From contig JAISKM010000088.1 in the NCBI GenBank assembly GCA_031261285.1, forward strand, positions 1-32,826: a stretch of DNA of 32,826 nucleotides. Direction: 5' to 3'. Numbering within the stretch: the first letter of the stretch is position 1; every line of letters begins with the position of its first letter. This DNA comes from Candidatus Symbiothrix sp. (GTDB lineage Bacteria > Bacteroidota > Bacteroidia > Bacteroidales > Azobacteroidaceae). This document shows positions 15,836 to 24,148 of this stretch, one piece after another. The notes beneath the pieces were generated by a model, which saw nothing but the letters and a program-made list of their open reading frames with translations, did not search any database and was not told the DNA's origin. Made by a program: the position numbers and the translations under genes.

Positions 15836-17965
15836 TTATTTTATCAAATCTACGCGACCTTTCACTTCTTCGAGGACGCTTCTTGCTACTGACGGCGAAA
15901 CTTCTTCATAGTGATCGAACGACATTGTGCTGGTGGCACGACCGGAAGTGATTGTACGTAAAGCGGTTACGTAACCGAACATTTCTGACAGAGGCACCAT
16001 CGCTTTCACGATTTTAGCACCCGTACGGCTGTCGTCCATGCCTTCGATTTGTCCGCGACGTTTGTTCAAGTCACCGATTACATCACCCATAGATTCTTCC
16101 GGAGTGATGACTTCGATTTTCATGATTGGCTCTTTCAATACCGGACGCGCTTTTTCAGACGCGCTCTTGAAGGCTGAAATAGCTGCAATCTCAAACGATA
16201 ATTGATCCGAATCGACCGGGTGATAGGAACCATCCAATACCACTACTTTCAATTTATCCACATTGTAGCCCGCCAATACACCATTTTTCATGGCGCGTTG
16301 GAATCCTTTTTGGATAGATGGGATGTATTCTTTCGGGATGTTACCACCTTTTACTTCGTCCACAAATTGCAAATCGCCTTCAAAGTCGGCATCAGCCGGT
16401 CCGACGCGAACAATCATGTCGGCAAACTTACCGCGACCACCCGTTTGTTTCTTATACACTTCACGCAATTCAACCGTATCGGTGATTGCTTCTTTGTAAG
16501 ATACTTGCGGACGACCCTGGTTACATTCTACCTTGAACTCACGTTTCAAACGGTCGATAATGATTTCCAAGTGCAACTCACCCATACCGGAAATCACAGT
16601 CTGACCTGTTTCTTCGTCGGTTTTCACCGTGAACGTCGGATCTTCCTCAGCCAATTTGCCAAGTCCGATACCCAATTTATCCAAGTCTTTTTGCGTTTTA
16701 GGCTCAATCGCGATCCCGATCACAGGAGCCGGGAAATCCATAGACTCCAACACGATGGGGTGATTTTCATCACACAACGTGTCACCTGTACGAATATCTT
16801 TGAAACCTACCCCTGCACCGATGTCACCACAACCGATAAATTCTTTCGGATTTTGTTTGTTGGAGTGCATTTGGAACAGGCGAGAGATACGTTCTTTTTT
16901 ACCTGAACGCGAATTGTAAATGTAAGAACCGGCTTCCAATTCACCTGAATAGATACGGAAGAAGCACAGACGACCTACGAATGGGTCGGTTGCAATCTTA
17001 AATGCCAATGCACAGAACGGTTCGTCAGAACTTGGTTTGCGAATTTCGATTTTTTCAGGATCGTCAGGGTTGTAACCTTCCGTTGCAGGCGTATCCAATG
17101 GGCTTGGCAAATAGGCGCAAGCAGCATCCAAAAGCGGTTGTACCCCTTTGTTTTTGAATGAAGAACCGAGCAACATCGGGTTGATTTGCATCGCAAGCGT
17201 CCCTTTACGGATAGCTACACGAATTTCATCTTCCGTGATGGTAGCCGGATCTTCAAAATATTTTTCCATCAACGTGTCGTCACATTCTGCTAATGTTTCA
17301 AGCATTTTGTCGCGCCATTCTTTGGCTTCTTCCAACACATCTGCCGGAATTTCTTCTTCAACATAGTCGGCACCCATTGTTTCATCGTGCCAGAACAATG
17401 CTTTCATCTTGATCAAATCCACGATACCGCGAAATTTTTCTTCTGCACCTACCGGAATTTGGATCGGACATGGATTAGCGCCCAACACTTCTTTGATTTG
17501 GCGAACCACATCAAAGTAGTTAGCGCCTGAACGGTCCATTTTGTTCACGTAAAGAATACGTGGCACATTGTATTTATCTGCTTGACGCCAAACGGTTTCC
17601 GATTGCGGCTCTACACCACCTACGGCACAAAGTGTCATGATGGCGCCGTCCAAAATACGGAGTGAGCGTTCCACTTCGACGGTAAAATCGACGTGTCCCG
17701 GAGTGTCAATCAAGTTGATTTTGAATGTTTCGTTGTTGTATTTCCAGTTCGTGGTGGTGGCAGCAGACGTGATCGTAATCCCACGTTCCTGCTCCTGCTC
17801 CATCCAGTCCATGGTTGCAGCACCGTCGTGAACCTCTCCGATTTTATGGGTCAAACCCGTATAAAACAGGATACGTTCCGACGTAGTTGTTTTCCCGGCA
17901 TCGATGTGAGCCATGATACCGAGGTTGCGAGTATATTTCAGTTGATTATCTGAACCTTTTGCCAT
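15836..17965 (-). CDS. fusA: Elongation factor G
   Basis: GTPase that drives ribosomal translocation. 709 residues, normal length. The G domain shows [20 protein letters not shown] (G1), RGITI (G2), DTPGHVDFT (G3) and NKMDRSGA (G4). Domain II is followed by [20 protein letters not shown] and [18 protein letters not shown] (domain III), domain IV from about 480 ([37 protein letters not shown]) and domain V ([21 protein letters not shown]). It is last in the rpsL-rpsG-fusA cluster, 112 bases after rpsG, and followed by a terminator; rpsJ, which commonly follows fusA in related bacteria, is not the next gene. Confidence 0.98.
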   Translation of the reverse strand: MAKGSDNQLKYTRNLGIMAHIDAGKTTTSERILFYTGLTHKIGEVHDGAATMDWMEQEQERGITITSAATTTNWKYNNETFKINLIDTPGHVDFTVEVERSLRILDGAIMTLCAVGGVEPQSETVWRQADKYNVPRILYVNKMDRSGANYFDVVRQIKEVLGANPCPIQIPVGAEEKFRGIVDLIKMKALFWHDETMGADYVEEEIPADVLEEAKEWRDKMLETLAECDDTLMEKYFEDPATITEDEIRVAIRKGTLAMQINPMLLGSSFKNKGVQPLLDAACAYLPSPLDTPATEGYNPDDPEKIEIRKPSSDEPFCALAFKIATDPFVGRLCFFRIYSGELEAGSYIYNSRSGKKERISRLFQMHSNKQNPKEFIGCGDIGAGVGFKDIRTGDTLCDENHPIVLESMDFPAPVIGIAIEPKTQKDLDKLGIGLGKLAEEDPTFTVKTDEETGQTVISGMGELHLEIIIDRLKREFKVECNQGRPQVSYKEAITDTVELREVYKKQTGGRGKFADMIVRVGPADADFEGDLQFVDEVKGGNIPKEYIPSIQKGFQRAMKNGVLAGYNVDKLKVVVLDGSYHPVDSDQLSFEIAAISAFKSASEKARPVLKEPIMKIEVITPEESMGDVIGDLNKRRGQIEGMDDSRTGAKIVKAMVPLSEMFGYVTALRTITSGRATSTMSFDHYEEVSPSVARSVLEEVKGRVDLIK

Positions 17966-17976
17966 AATATTTATTC

Positions 17977-18077
17977 AGCCCCCAAACCCCCTCAGGGGGC
18001 TTAAGGATTTGCTGATGTTTTTAATTTGTTATTAAAATGTTTTTGCTCTCTATTCCCCCTGAGGGGGTTAGGGGGCT
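17977..18077. repeat. Inverted G/C-run repeats between rpsG and fusA
   Basis: The arm 17977-17999 (AGCCCCCAAACCCCC...) and the arm 18055-18077 are inverted copies over 23 bases with two mismatches, separated by a 55-base AT-rich stretch. Each arm is also a small hairpin (CCCCCTCAGGGGG). The right arm ends at the base next to the rpsG stop codon. I recall similar strings as dispersed intergenic repeats in Bacteroidota. Confidence 0.8.
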
Positions 18078-18554
18078 TTAAAATCTGAAATGAGCGAATG
18101 CACGGTTGGCTTCTGCCATGCGGTGCATATCTTCTTTTCGTTTGTACGCGCCACCCTGGTTGTTGAAAGCGTCCACGATTTCGGCAGACAATTTGTCTGA
18201 CATTGATTTTCCGCCTCTTTTGCGCGAGTAGAGAATCAAATTTTTCATTGACACGGATTCTTTACGGTCGGCACGGATTTCAGTTGGCACCTGAAAAGTG
18301 GCTCCACCGATACGGCGCGATTTTACTTCCACGAGTGGGGTAATGTTGTCTAATGCTTGTTTCCAAACATCGAGCGGGGATTTTTCTTCGTTAGGCAATT
18401 TTGTTTTTACCTTATCCAAAGCGGAATAAAAGATGTCGAAAGCGGTAGATTTTTTACCGTCGTACATCAAATGGTTAACGAATTTCGTTACTTTTTGATC
18501 ACCAAAGACGGGATCCGGCAGGATCTGTCTTTTCTTTGGCTTAGACTTTCTCAT
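18078..18554 (-). CDS. rpsG: 30S ribosomal protein S7
   Basis: Primary 16S rRNA-binding protein of the small-subunit head, contacting the E-site tRNA. 158 residues, normal length for this phylum. The N-terminus [19 protein letters not shown] and the helices [38 protein letters not shown] and [38 protein letters not shown] are typical. It is the middle gene of the str cluster. The gap to rpsL (225 bases) is filled with small palindromic repeats. Confidence 0.98.
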   Translation of the reverse strand: MRKSKPKKRQILPDPVFGDQKVTKFVNHLMYDGKKSTAFDIFYSALDKVKTKLPNEEKSPLDVWKQALDNITPLVEVKSRRIGGATFQVPTEIRADRKESVSMKNLILYSRKRGGKSMSDKLSAEIVDAFNNQGGAYKRKEDMHRMAEANRAFAHFRF

Positions 18555-18674
18555 TTTTTTACAATTTTTTAATTGGGTTGTTTAACTTGGGCAACCACAA
18601 GGGTAGCCCCTACATTTGGTCTTCAACAAATTCCACTGAACTTATTTACTCAACCGTTTTAATTACGTTGCGTT

Positions 18675-18769
18675 CAACCCCTACGGGGTTGTGATGGATA
18701 GAGATAGTTCATTGCCGTAAGCTGCGCTTCGCTTGCATACGGTTATGCAAATCTCGTCCCTCCGGGACG
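18675..18769. repeat. Cluster of small hairpin repeats between rpsL and rpsG
   Basis: Three separate palindromes: CAACCCC-TAC-GGGGTTG (18675-18691), TTGCATA-CGGT-TATGCAA (18733-18750) and CGTCCC-TCC-GGGACG (18755-18769). None is followed by a T tract, so read-through into rpsG is expected. Confidence 0.7.
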
Positions 18770-18779
18770 CTGTTTGTAA

Positions 18780-19181
18780 TTATTTTTTCTTTGCGGGAGC
18801 TGCTGCACCTGCTTTGGGTCGTTTCGCACCATATTTGGAACGGCGTTGGGTGCGGGAGGCAACTCCTGCGGTATCCAATGTTCCGCGTACGATGTGGTAA
18901 CGAACACCCGGAAGGTCTTTTACACGACCGCCTCTCACCATCACGATACTGTGTTCTTGCAAGTTGTGACCTTCTCCCGGAATGTAAGCATTCACTTCTT
19001 TTCCGCTGGTCAAACGCACACGAGCCACTTTACGCATAGCAGAGTTAGGTTTCTTTGGCGTAGTCGTGTAAACGCGCACACAAACACCACGTCTTTGCGG
19101 ACAGGTATCCAATGCAGGCGATTTACTTTTGTCGACCAAAGTTGCCCTTCCTTTTCTTACTAATTGTTGAATTGTAGGCAT
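18780..19181 (-). CDS. rpsL: 30S ribosomal protein S12
   Basis: Decoding-centre protein of the small subunit. 133 residues. The conserved N-terminus [32 protein letters not shown] and [17 protein letters not shown] (with the streptomycin-site lysine in TPKKPNSA) and the loop [19 protein letters not shown] are intact, so no resistance-type change is visible at these sites. The Ala/Lys-rich C-terminus is usual. First gene of the str cluster, with promoter box at 19244-19251 and a small leader hairpin at 19218-19234. Confidence 0.98.
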   Translation of the reverse strand: MPTIQQLVRKGRATLVDKSKSPALDTCPQRRGVCVRVYTTTPKKPNSAMRKVARVRLTSGKEVNAYIPGEGHNLQEHSIVMVRGGRVKDLPGVRYHIVRGTLDTAGVASRTQRRSKYGAKRPKAGAAAPAKKK

Positions 19182-19217
19182 TTTTTACTAAATTTCTTTT
19201 AATTATTTATTGTGTAA

Positions 19218-19251
19218 ACGGATTTTTTATCCGTAAAACGCGACAAAGGTA
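19218..19251 (-). promoter_or_regulatory. Promoter box and leader hairpin of the str cluster
   Basis: TACCTTTG on the minus strand (19244-19251), with a TTGG about 18 bases upstream as a possible -33 element. The leader contains the hairpin ACGGAT-5 bases-ATCCGT (19218-19234), which could be a site for leader control; that is an inference. Confidence 0.6.
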
Positions 19252-19326
19252 CGACATTTTTTTGATTTTCCAAGCATTTCTGTAAAAAAAAATCAAAATT
19301 ATCACTCCTAATTCAAAAAATCTTTT

Positions 19327-19334
19327 TACCTTTG
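19327..19334 (+). promoter_or_regulatory. -7 promoter box of tRNA-Thr
   Basis: TACCTTTG, 19 bases before the first base of the tRNA. It is probably also the main promoter for the hexuronate operon downstream. Confidence 0.6.
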
Positions 19335-19353
19335 CGCCGTATTTGAAAAATAC

Positions 19354-19426
19354 GCCACTGTAGCTCAGTCGGTAGAGCAACGCATTCGTAACGCGTAGGT
19401 CACCAGTTCGAATCTGGTCAGTGGCT
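19354..19426 (+). tRNA. tRNA-Thr (anticodon CGU)
   Basis: A 73-base cloverleaf: acceptor stem GCCACTG/CAGTGGC, D arm GCTC/GAGC with an 8-base loop, anticodon loop TTCGTAA with anticodon CGT (reads ACG), and T arm ACCAG-TTCGAAT-CTGGT. CCA is not encoded. The last pair of the anticodon stem (positions 31-39) is an A-C mismatch; the rest is fully paired. uxaC starts 14 bases after the tRNA end. Confidence 0.95.
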
Positions 19427-19440
19427 CTAAATTTGAATAT

Positions 19441-20892
19441 ATGAAAGCATTTATGGACGATAATTTTGTGTTGCAGACGGATACGGCGCAACAACTTTAT
19501 CATGGACACGCGAAAAAACTTCCCATCATCGATTATCATTGCCATCTTGACCCGCGTCAGATTGCTGAAAATCGACGTTTTGACAACCTCGGACAACTTT
19601 GGCTCGAAGGCGACCACTACAAATGGCGCGCGATGCGCACCAATGGCATCGACGAACGTTTCATTACAGGTAAAGAAACTTCCGATTGGGAAAAGTTTGA
19701 AAAATGGGCGGAAACTGTGCCTTACACGATGCGCAACCCATTGTATCATTGGACGCATCTGGAATTGAAAACAGGTTTTGGCGTGAATAAACTCCTCAAA
19801 CCATCCACTGCACAGGCGATTTATGACGACTGTTCAGCAAAATTGCAGCGGGAGGATTTCCGTGCCCGCGGCTTGATGCAACATTATAATGTAGAGGTGG
19901 TTTGCACAACCGACGACCCGATTGACTCGTTGGAGTATCATATTGCATTGCGGGATTCCCGCCTGAGCGGGAATGACAATTTTTCCGTCAAGGTGTTGCC
20001 TACTTGGCGTCCCGACAAAGCGATGGCGGTGGAGAATCCGGCAGTATTCCGCACTTACGTCGAAAAATTATCGGACGTTTCGGGTGTTTCAATCAGCCGG
20101 TTTGCCGATTTGTTGCAGGCATTGCAGGTGCGTCACGATTTTTTTGCGTCTGTGGGCTGTAAATTGTCTGACCATGGTATTGAGGCATTTTATGCTGAAA
20201 AGTATACTCAATCTGAAATTGATGCTATATTTAATAAGGTGTGGGGATTGCGAGTCAAGCCCGCAATGACAGGGGAATCGGAATTGACGGATTTGGAAAT
20301 CAGCAAATTCAAGTCGGCAATGATGTACGAATTTGCCAAAATGGATGCTGCCAAAGACTGGACGCAGCAATTTCACTATGGCGTGATTCGCAACAATAAC
20401 GAACGGATGTTCAAAAAATTAGGTCCGGACACCGGCTTCGATTCCATTGGCGATTTTCAGGTGGCCAAAGCGTTAGCTGCTTTCTTGGGTCGTTTGGATG
20501 CGGAAGGAAAGTTGGCAAAGACGATTTTATACAATATTAATCCGAGCGACAATGATATGATCGCGACGATGATTGGGAATTTTCAGGACGGTTCGGTTGC
20601 CGGAAAGATCCAGTTTGGTTCCGGCTGGTGGTTTTTAGACCAGATGCCGGGCATGCAGGCACAAATGAATTCACTATCAACACTTGGATTGCTGAGCCGG
20701 TTTGTGGGCATGCTGACGGATTCGCGCAGTTTTATTTCTTATCCGCGCCACGAATATTTCCGCCGGATACTCTGTAATTTGATTGGCAATGATGTCGAAA
20801 ACGGCTTGTTGCCGTCTTCCGAATTGCCTTTCTTGGGTCAGTTGGTCGAAAATGTGAGTTATTATAATGCAAAAAAATTCTTTAACTTCTAA
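19441..20892 (+). CDS. uxaC: Uronate isomerase with two repeat-derived insertions
   Basis: Converts D-glucuronate to D-fructuronate and D-galacturonate to D-tagaturonate, the first step of hexuronate breakdown. It has an amidohydrolase-type barrel with the N-terminal metal motif DYHCHLDP (about residue 31), VVCTTDDP and VKVLPTWRPDKA, then NERMFKKLGPDTGFDSIGD, and SGWWFLDQMPGMQAQM and FVGMLTDSRSFISYPRHEYFRR. At 483 residues it is about 15 longer than usual. Two stretches have no family counterpart: about 171-180 (RDSRLSGNDN, DNA 19948-19979) and about 268-280 (WGLRVKPAMTGES, DNA 20243-20271). Both are encoded by palindromic repeat arms. It is first in the operon uxaC-kdgK-eda-transporter-fusion. 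The next steps (uxuB/uxaB, uxuA/uxaA) are not in the window. Confidence 0.95.
   Translation: MKAFMDDNFVLQTDTAQQLYHGHAKKLPIIDYHCHLDPRQIAENRRFDNLGQLWLEGDHYKWRAMRTNGIDERFITGKETSDWEKFEKWAETVPYTMRNPLYHWTHLELKTGFGVNKLLKPSTAQAIYDDCSAKLQREDFRARGLMQHYNVEVVCTTDDPIDSLEYHIALRDSRLSGNDNFSVKVLPTWRPDKAMAVENPAVFRTYVEKLSDVSGVSISRFADLLQALQVRHDFFASVGCKLSDHGIEAFYAEKYTQSEIDAIFNKVWGLRVKPAMTGESELTDLEISKFKSAMMYEFAKMDAAKDWTQQFHYGVIRNNNERMFKKLGPDTGFDSIGDFQVAKALAAFLGRLDAEGKLAKTILYNINPSDNDMIATMIGNFQDGSVAGKIQFGSGWWFLDQMPGMQAQMNSLSTLGLLSRFVGMLTDSRSFISYPRHEYFRRILCNLIGNDVENGLLPSSELPFLGQLVENVSYYNAKKFFNF
19948..19979. repeat. Palindromic repeat arm in uxaC (first)
   Basis: Contains the hairpin TCCCGC-CTGA-GCGGGA and ends GGAATGACA, like the right arm in the SpoU gene. 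It is read in the same frame there and here: DSRLRGND and DSRLSGND. Confidence 0.85.
20243..20271. repeat. Palindromic repeat arm in uxaC (second)
   Basis: GGATTGCG ... CCCGCAATGACA, a hairpin with a short loop. It is read as LRVKPAMTG; the repeat at 32756-32776 is read in the same frame as LRIQSAMTV. Confidence 0.85.
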
Positions 20893-20898
20893 ATAATA

Positions 20899-21939
20899 AT
20901 GAAAAAGGTAGTTACTTTTGGTGAGATCATGTTGCGCTTGGCAACGCCTGATTATCAACGGTTTATTCAATCCACGAATCTGAATGCCACGTTTGGCGGT
21001 GGGGAAGCGAATGTCGCTGTGTCGCTGTCTAACTATGGTATTCCGACGGATTTTGTGACGCGTTTGCCGGAAAATGACATTGCGAATTGGTGTATTTCAG
21101 ATTTGCGCAAATACAATGTTGGCACGTCGAATATCGTGCGTGGCGGCGATCGTGTAGGCATCTACTTTCTTGAAACAGGGGCGATTGCACGTGCTTCCAA
21201 AGTGGTTTATGACCGCGCCAATTCAGCGATTGCCGACATCAAACCCGGCATGGTAAACTGGAAAGAAGTGTTCAAAGACGCCCAATGGTTTCACTGGACG
21301 GGCATCACGCCGGCACTCTCGCAAGGGGCTGCCGATGCTTGCTTGGAAGCGATTAAAGTCGCCAACGAATTGGGCATTACCGTTTCAACCGACTTAAACT
21401 ACCGCAAAAATTTGTGGAAATACGGCAAAACAGCCTCCGAAGTGATGCCTGCCTTGGTCGAAGGTTGCGACATCATCCTCGGCAACGAAGAAGACGCCGA
21501 AAAAGTATTCGGAATCAAACCGGCGAATTTCGACGCTGCCGGTACGAAAGGCGAAGTCAACGCTGCCGAATTTGAATCCGTTTGCACACAAATGATGCAA
21601 AAGTTTCCACGCGCCAAAAAAGTAATTATCACGTTGCGCGGCTCCATCAATGCCAATCACAACACCTGGGGCGGCTGTTTGTACGCCAACGGCAAGCTGT
21701 ATCAATCCAAACGTTACGACCTCACGCACATCGTAGATCGTGTAGGCGGCGGCGACTCTTTCATGGGCGGATTAGTTTACGGGCTTATCTCCTACCCTGC
21801 CGACGACCAGCGCGCATTGGATTTTGCAGTGGCAGCCTCAGCGCTGAAACACACTGTGTATGGCGATTTCAATTTGGTAACAGCCAAAGAAGTAGAGCAA
21901 TTGATGGGTGGTGATGGTTCCGGACGAGTAAGCAGATAA
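20899..21939 (+). CDS. kdgK: 2-keto-3-deoxygluconate kinase (PfkB family)
   Basis: Phosphorylates 2-keto-3-deoxygluconate to KDPG with ATP, the fourth step of hexuronate catabolism. 346 residues. The PfkB features are the N-terminal GEIMLRLATPDYQRF and FGGGEANVAVSLSNYG (sugar site), VGIYFLETG, and the ATP/catalytic motif DRVGGGDSFMGGLVYG (about 279-294) with the base Asp. Substrate assignment comes from the operon context (uxaC before, eda after) as much as from sequence; other PfkB sugar kinases look similar. It starts 6 bases after uxaC, indicating co-transcription. It is followed by a seven-base array at 21948-22007. Confidence 0.92.
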   Translation: MKKVVTFGEIMLRLATPDYQRFIQSTNLNATFGGGEANVAVSLSNYGIPTDFVTRLPENDIANWCISDLRKYNVGTSNIVRGGDRVGIYFLETGAIARASKVVYDRANSAIADIKPGMVNWKEVFKDAQWFHWTGITPALSQGAADACLEAIKVANELGITVSTDLNYRKNLWKYGKTASEVMPALVEGCDIILGNEEDAEKVFGIKPANFDAAGTKGEVNAAEFESVCTQMMQKFPRAKKVIITLRGSINANHNTWGGCLYANGKLYQSKRYDLTHIVDRVGGGDSFMGGLVYGLISYPADDQRALDFAVAASALKHTVYGDFNLVTAKEVEQLMGGDGSGRVSR

Positions 21940-21947
21940 CAATGATA

Positions 21948-22007
21948 AATGGTTAATGGTTAATGAAAAACCAATTAACAATTAACAATTAACAATTAAC
22001 AATTAAC
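21948..22007. repeat. Seven-base tandem repeats between kdgK and eda
   Basis: AATGGTT x2 (21948-21961), then after a short gap AATTAAC x5 (21973-22007). The first part (GGTTAATGG) is inverted relative to AACCATTAA after the second, so the array can fold back on itself within the operon mRNA. Confidence 0.9.
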
Positions 22008-22020
22008 CATTAATAATTTC

Positions 22021-22695
22021 ATGAATATGGCAAGATTTAATAAAGTACAAGTAATAAGCACAATGTCGGCAACCGGAATGGTGCCGGTGTTTTACCATGC
22101 AGACGTAGAAACCGCTAAGCTGGTGGTCAAAGCGTGCTATGCAGGCGGTGTGCGTGCATTTGAATTTACCAACCGGGGCGAATTTGCGCACGAAGTGTTT
22201 GGCGAATTGAGTAAATTCGTGGCTAAGGAATGTCCGGATTTGATTTTGGGCGTTGGGTCGATTGTGGATGCGCCGACGGCATCGCTCTACATTCAGTTGG
22301 GTGCGAATTTCTTGGTGGGTCCACTGTTCAATCCCGATGTGGCGAAAGTGGCCAATCGCCGTTTGGTGCCTTACACGCCCGGATGCGGTTCGGTGTCGGA
22401 AGTGGGATTTGCGCAGGAGTCAGGTTGCGACTTGTGTAAGGTGTTCCCGGGCGACGTGCTTGGACCAAACTTTGTGAAAGGTCTGAAGGCGCCGATGCCA
22501 TGGTCACTACTGATGGTGACAGGTGGCGTGAAACCCGAAGAAGCCAACCTTAAATCGTGGTTTGATGCCGGTGTGACGTGCGTTGGCATGGGTTCAAACC
22601 TATTTCCAAAAGAAGTCATTGCCGCCAAAGAGTGGACAACAATCACCGGTTTATGTAACAATGCGTTAGGCATTATTAAAACGATAAAAAAATAA
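22021..22695 (+). CDS. eda: KDPG / 2-keto-4-hydroxyglutarate aldolase
   Basis: Splits KDPG into pyruvate and glyceraldehyde 3-phosphate, the final step of the hexuronate route. 224 residues, normal length. A class I aldolase barrel: the catalytic Glu lies in [14 protein letters not shown] (about 47), followed by the [25 protein letters not shown] segment, the Schiff-base Lys in [23 protein letters not shown], and the phosphate-binding [10 protein letters not shown] and VGMGSNLFP. Start at MNMARF or, six bases later, MARF. It sits between kdgK and the hexuronate transporter gene in the same direction. Confidence 0.95.
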   Translation: MNMARFNKVQVISTMSATGMVPVFYHADVETAKLVVKACYAGGVRAFEFTNRGEFAHEVFGELSKFVAKECPDLILGVGSIVDAPTASLYIQLGANFLVGPLFNPDVAKVANRRLVPYTPGCGSVSEVGFAQESGCDLCKVFPGDVLGPNFVKGLKAPMPWSLLMVTGGVKPEEANLKSWFDAGVTCVGMGSNLFPKEVIAAKEWTTITGLCNNALGIIKTIKK

Positions 22696-22704
22696 AAAAA
22701 TACC

Positions 22705-24147
22705 ATGAATACACAAACACAAAAAATGACAAATTACAGGTGGATGATATGCGCCATGCTGTTTTTTGCGACGACTATCAACTATTTGGACCGGCAAGTA
22801 TTGTCCTTGACGTTCCCCGGTTTTATTGGTCCCGAATTTGGATGGACAAATGACGATTATGGTAATATTACCTCGTTGTTTTCTATTATTTATGCCGCTT
22901 GTATGTTGTTTGCAGGAGGTCTTGTAGATAAATTAGATACAAAAAAAGGGTTCCTTTGGGCTATCGGAATCTGGTCGGTCGGTGCTTGTATGCACGCTTT
23001 CAGCGGAATAGTAACTGCCGGAATCACCTCCGGAACTTGGGTGTTCAGTTTTGAAGGTGCTAAAGAATTAATTCAACATGTGGGAGATACCGGCAAAGTG
23101 GTCAATATCAGCGTGATGATATTTGTTATGTGCCGGTGCGTACTTGCTCTCGGAGAAGCCGGAAACTTCCCGGCAGCCATTAAAGCGACTGCGGAATATT
23201 TTCCGAAAAAAGACAGAGGATTTTCCACCAGTATTTTCAATTCCGGTGCTACTATCGGCGCCATGATTGCGCCTTTCTGTATCCTCAAATTGGCAGAGGC
23301 TTATGGTTGGGAATCTTCTTTCCTCATTATCGGTGCGTTTGGCTTTATCTGGATGGGATTTTGGGTGTTTATATATAAAAAACCGGAAGTACATCCGAAA
23401 GTGAACAAGGCTGAATTGGCTTATATTCAACAAGATAGCCAAACGGATGCTCAAGTTGCCAATTCGGACGGTACGCCGGCAAAAAAACTGTCATACCTTG
23501 ATTGTTTCAAATACAAACAAACATGGGCGTTCGCTTTCGGTAAATTTATGACCGATGGCGTGTGGTGGTTTTACTTGTTTTGGATGCCGAAATATCTACA
23601 ATCGGTGTTCGGGATAACCGGTTCTCAACAGATTTTACCGTTGACCGTTCTGTATACCATTGTGATGATATCTATCGTAGGTGGTTGGTTACCAACTTAT
23701 TACGTAGAGAAAAAAGGAATGAATCCGTATGCTGGACGCATGAAAGCCATGTTGATTTTTGCATTCTTCCCGTTGTTGGCACTGTTTGCGCAGCCTTTGG
23801 GTGGTTACTCTTATTGGTTGCCGGTGATTATTATCGGTATTGCCGGTGCGGCGCATCAAGCATGGTCGGCAAATATTTTCTCTACCGTTGGCGATATGTT
23901 CCCCAAAGCGGCTATTGCCACTGTTACCGGTATCGGCGGTATGGCCGGTGGTGTAGGTTCGTATATCATCAACAAAGGTTCGGGCAAATTGTTTGACTAT
24001 AGCGGTGCCACTCAAATGGAATTTCTGGGATTTAAAGGCGAACCGGCAGGCTATTTTATCATATTCATTGTGTGTGCCGTTGCTTATCTCATTGGCTGGA
24101 CAGTGATGAAAACGTTGGTTCCTAAATATAAGCCGATAACCGTGTAA
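22705..24147 (+). CDS. MFS hexuronate transporter, ExuT-like
   Basis: A 480-residue inner-membrane symporter of the anion:cation symporter branch of the major facilitator superfamily, predicted to import glucuronate/galacturonate. Twelve hydrophobic segments. The first is followed by NYLDRQVLSLTFPGF, typical of ExuT/GudP relatives, and by ALGEAGNFPAAIKATAEYFPKKDRGFSTSIFNSGATIGA, the family's conserved substrate-region loop. GAAHQAWSANIFSTVGDMFPKAAIATVTGIGGMAGGVG is the C-half counterpart. The central loop (residues about 230-265) is cytoplasmic. Substrate is inferred from the surrounding uxaC-kdgK-eda operon. The next gene starts one base after its stop. Confidence 0.9.
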   Translation: MNTQTQKMTNYRWMICAMLFFATTINYLDRQVLSLTFPGFIGPEFGWTNDDYGNITSLFSIIYAACMLFAGGLVDKLDTKKGFLWAIGIWSVGACMHAFSGIVTAGITSGTWVFSFEGAKELIQHVGDTGKVVNISVMIFVMCRCVLALGEAGNFPAAIKATAEYFPKKDRGFSTSIFNSGATIGAMIAPFCILKLAEAYGWESSFLIIGAFGFIWMGFWVFIYKKPEVHPKVNKAELAYIQQDSQTDAQVANSDGTPAKKLSYLDCFKYKQTWAFAFGKFMTDGVWWFYLFWMPKYLQSVFGITGSQQILPLTVLYTIVMISIVGGWLPTYYVEKKGMNPYAGRMKAMLIFAFFPLLALFAQPLGGYSYWLPVIIIGIAGAAHQAWSANIFSTVGDMFPKAAIATVTGIGGMAGGVGSYIINKGSGKLFDYSGATQMEFLGFKGEPAGYFIIFIVCAVAYLIGWTVMKTLVPKYKPITV

Positions 24148-24148
24148 A

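Noticed and set aside
16202-16906. 234-codon open frame antisense to fusA
   Set aside because: It is the complement of a highly conserved gene; its composition reflects fusA codon use and it shows no family motif.
19207-19758. 183-codon minus-strand open frame over the tRNA and start of uxaC
   Set aside because: It overlaps tRNA-Thr, the str promoter and uxaC; its FRATDQIRTGDLRVTNALLY string is the familiar false translation of the opposite strand of a tRNA.
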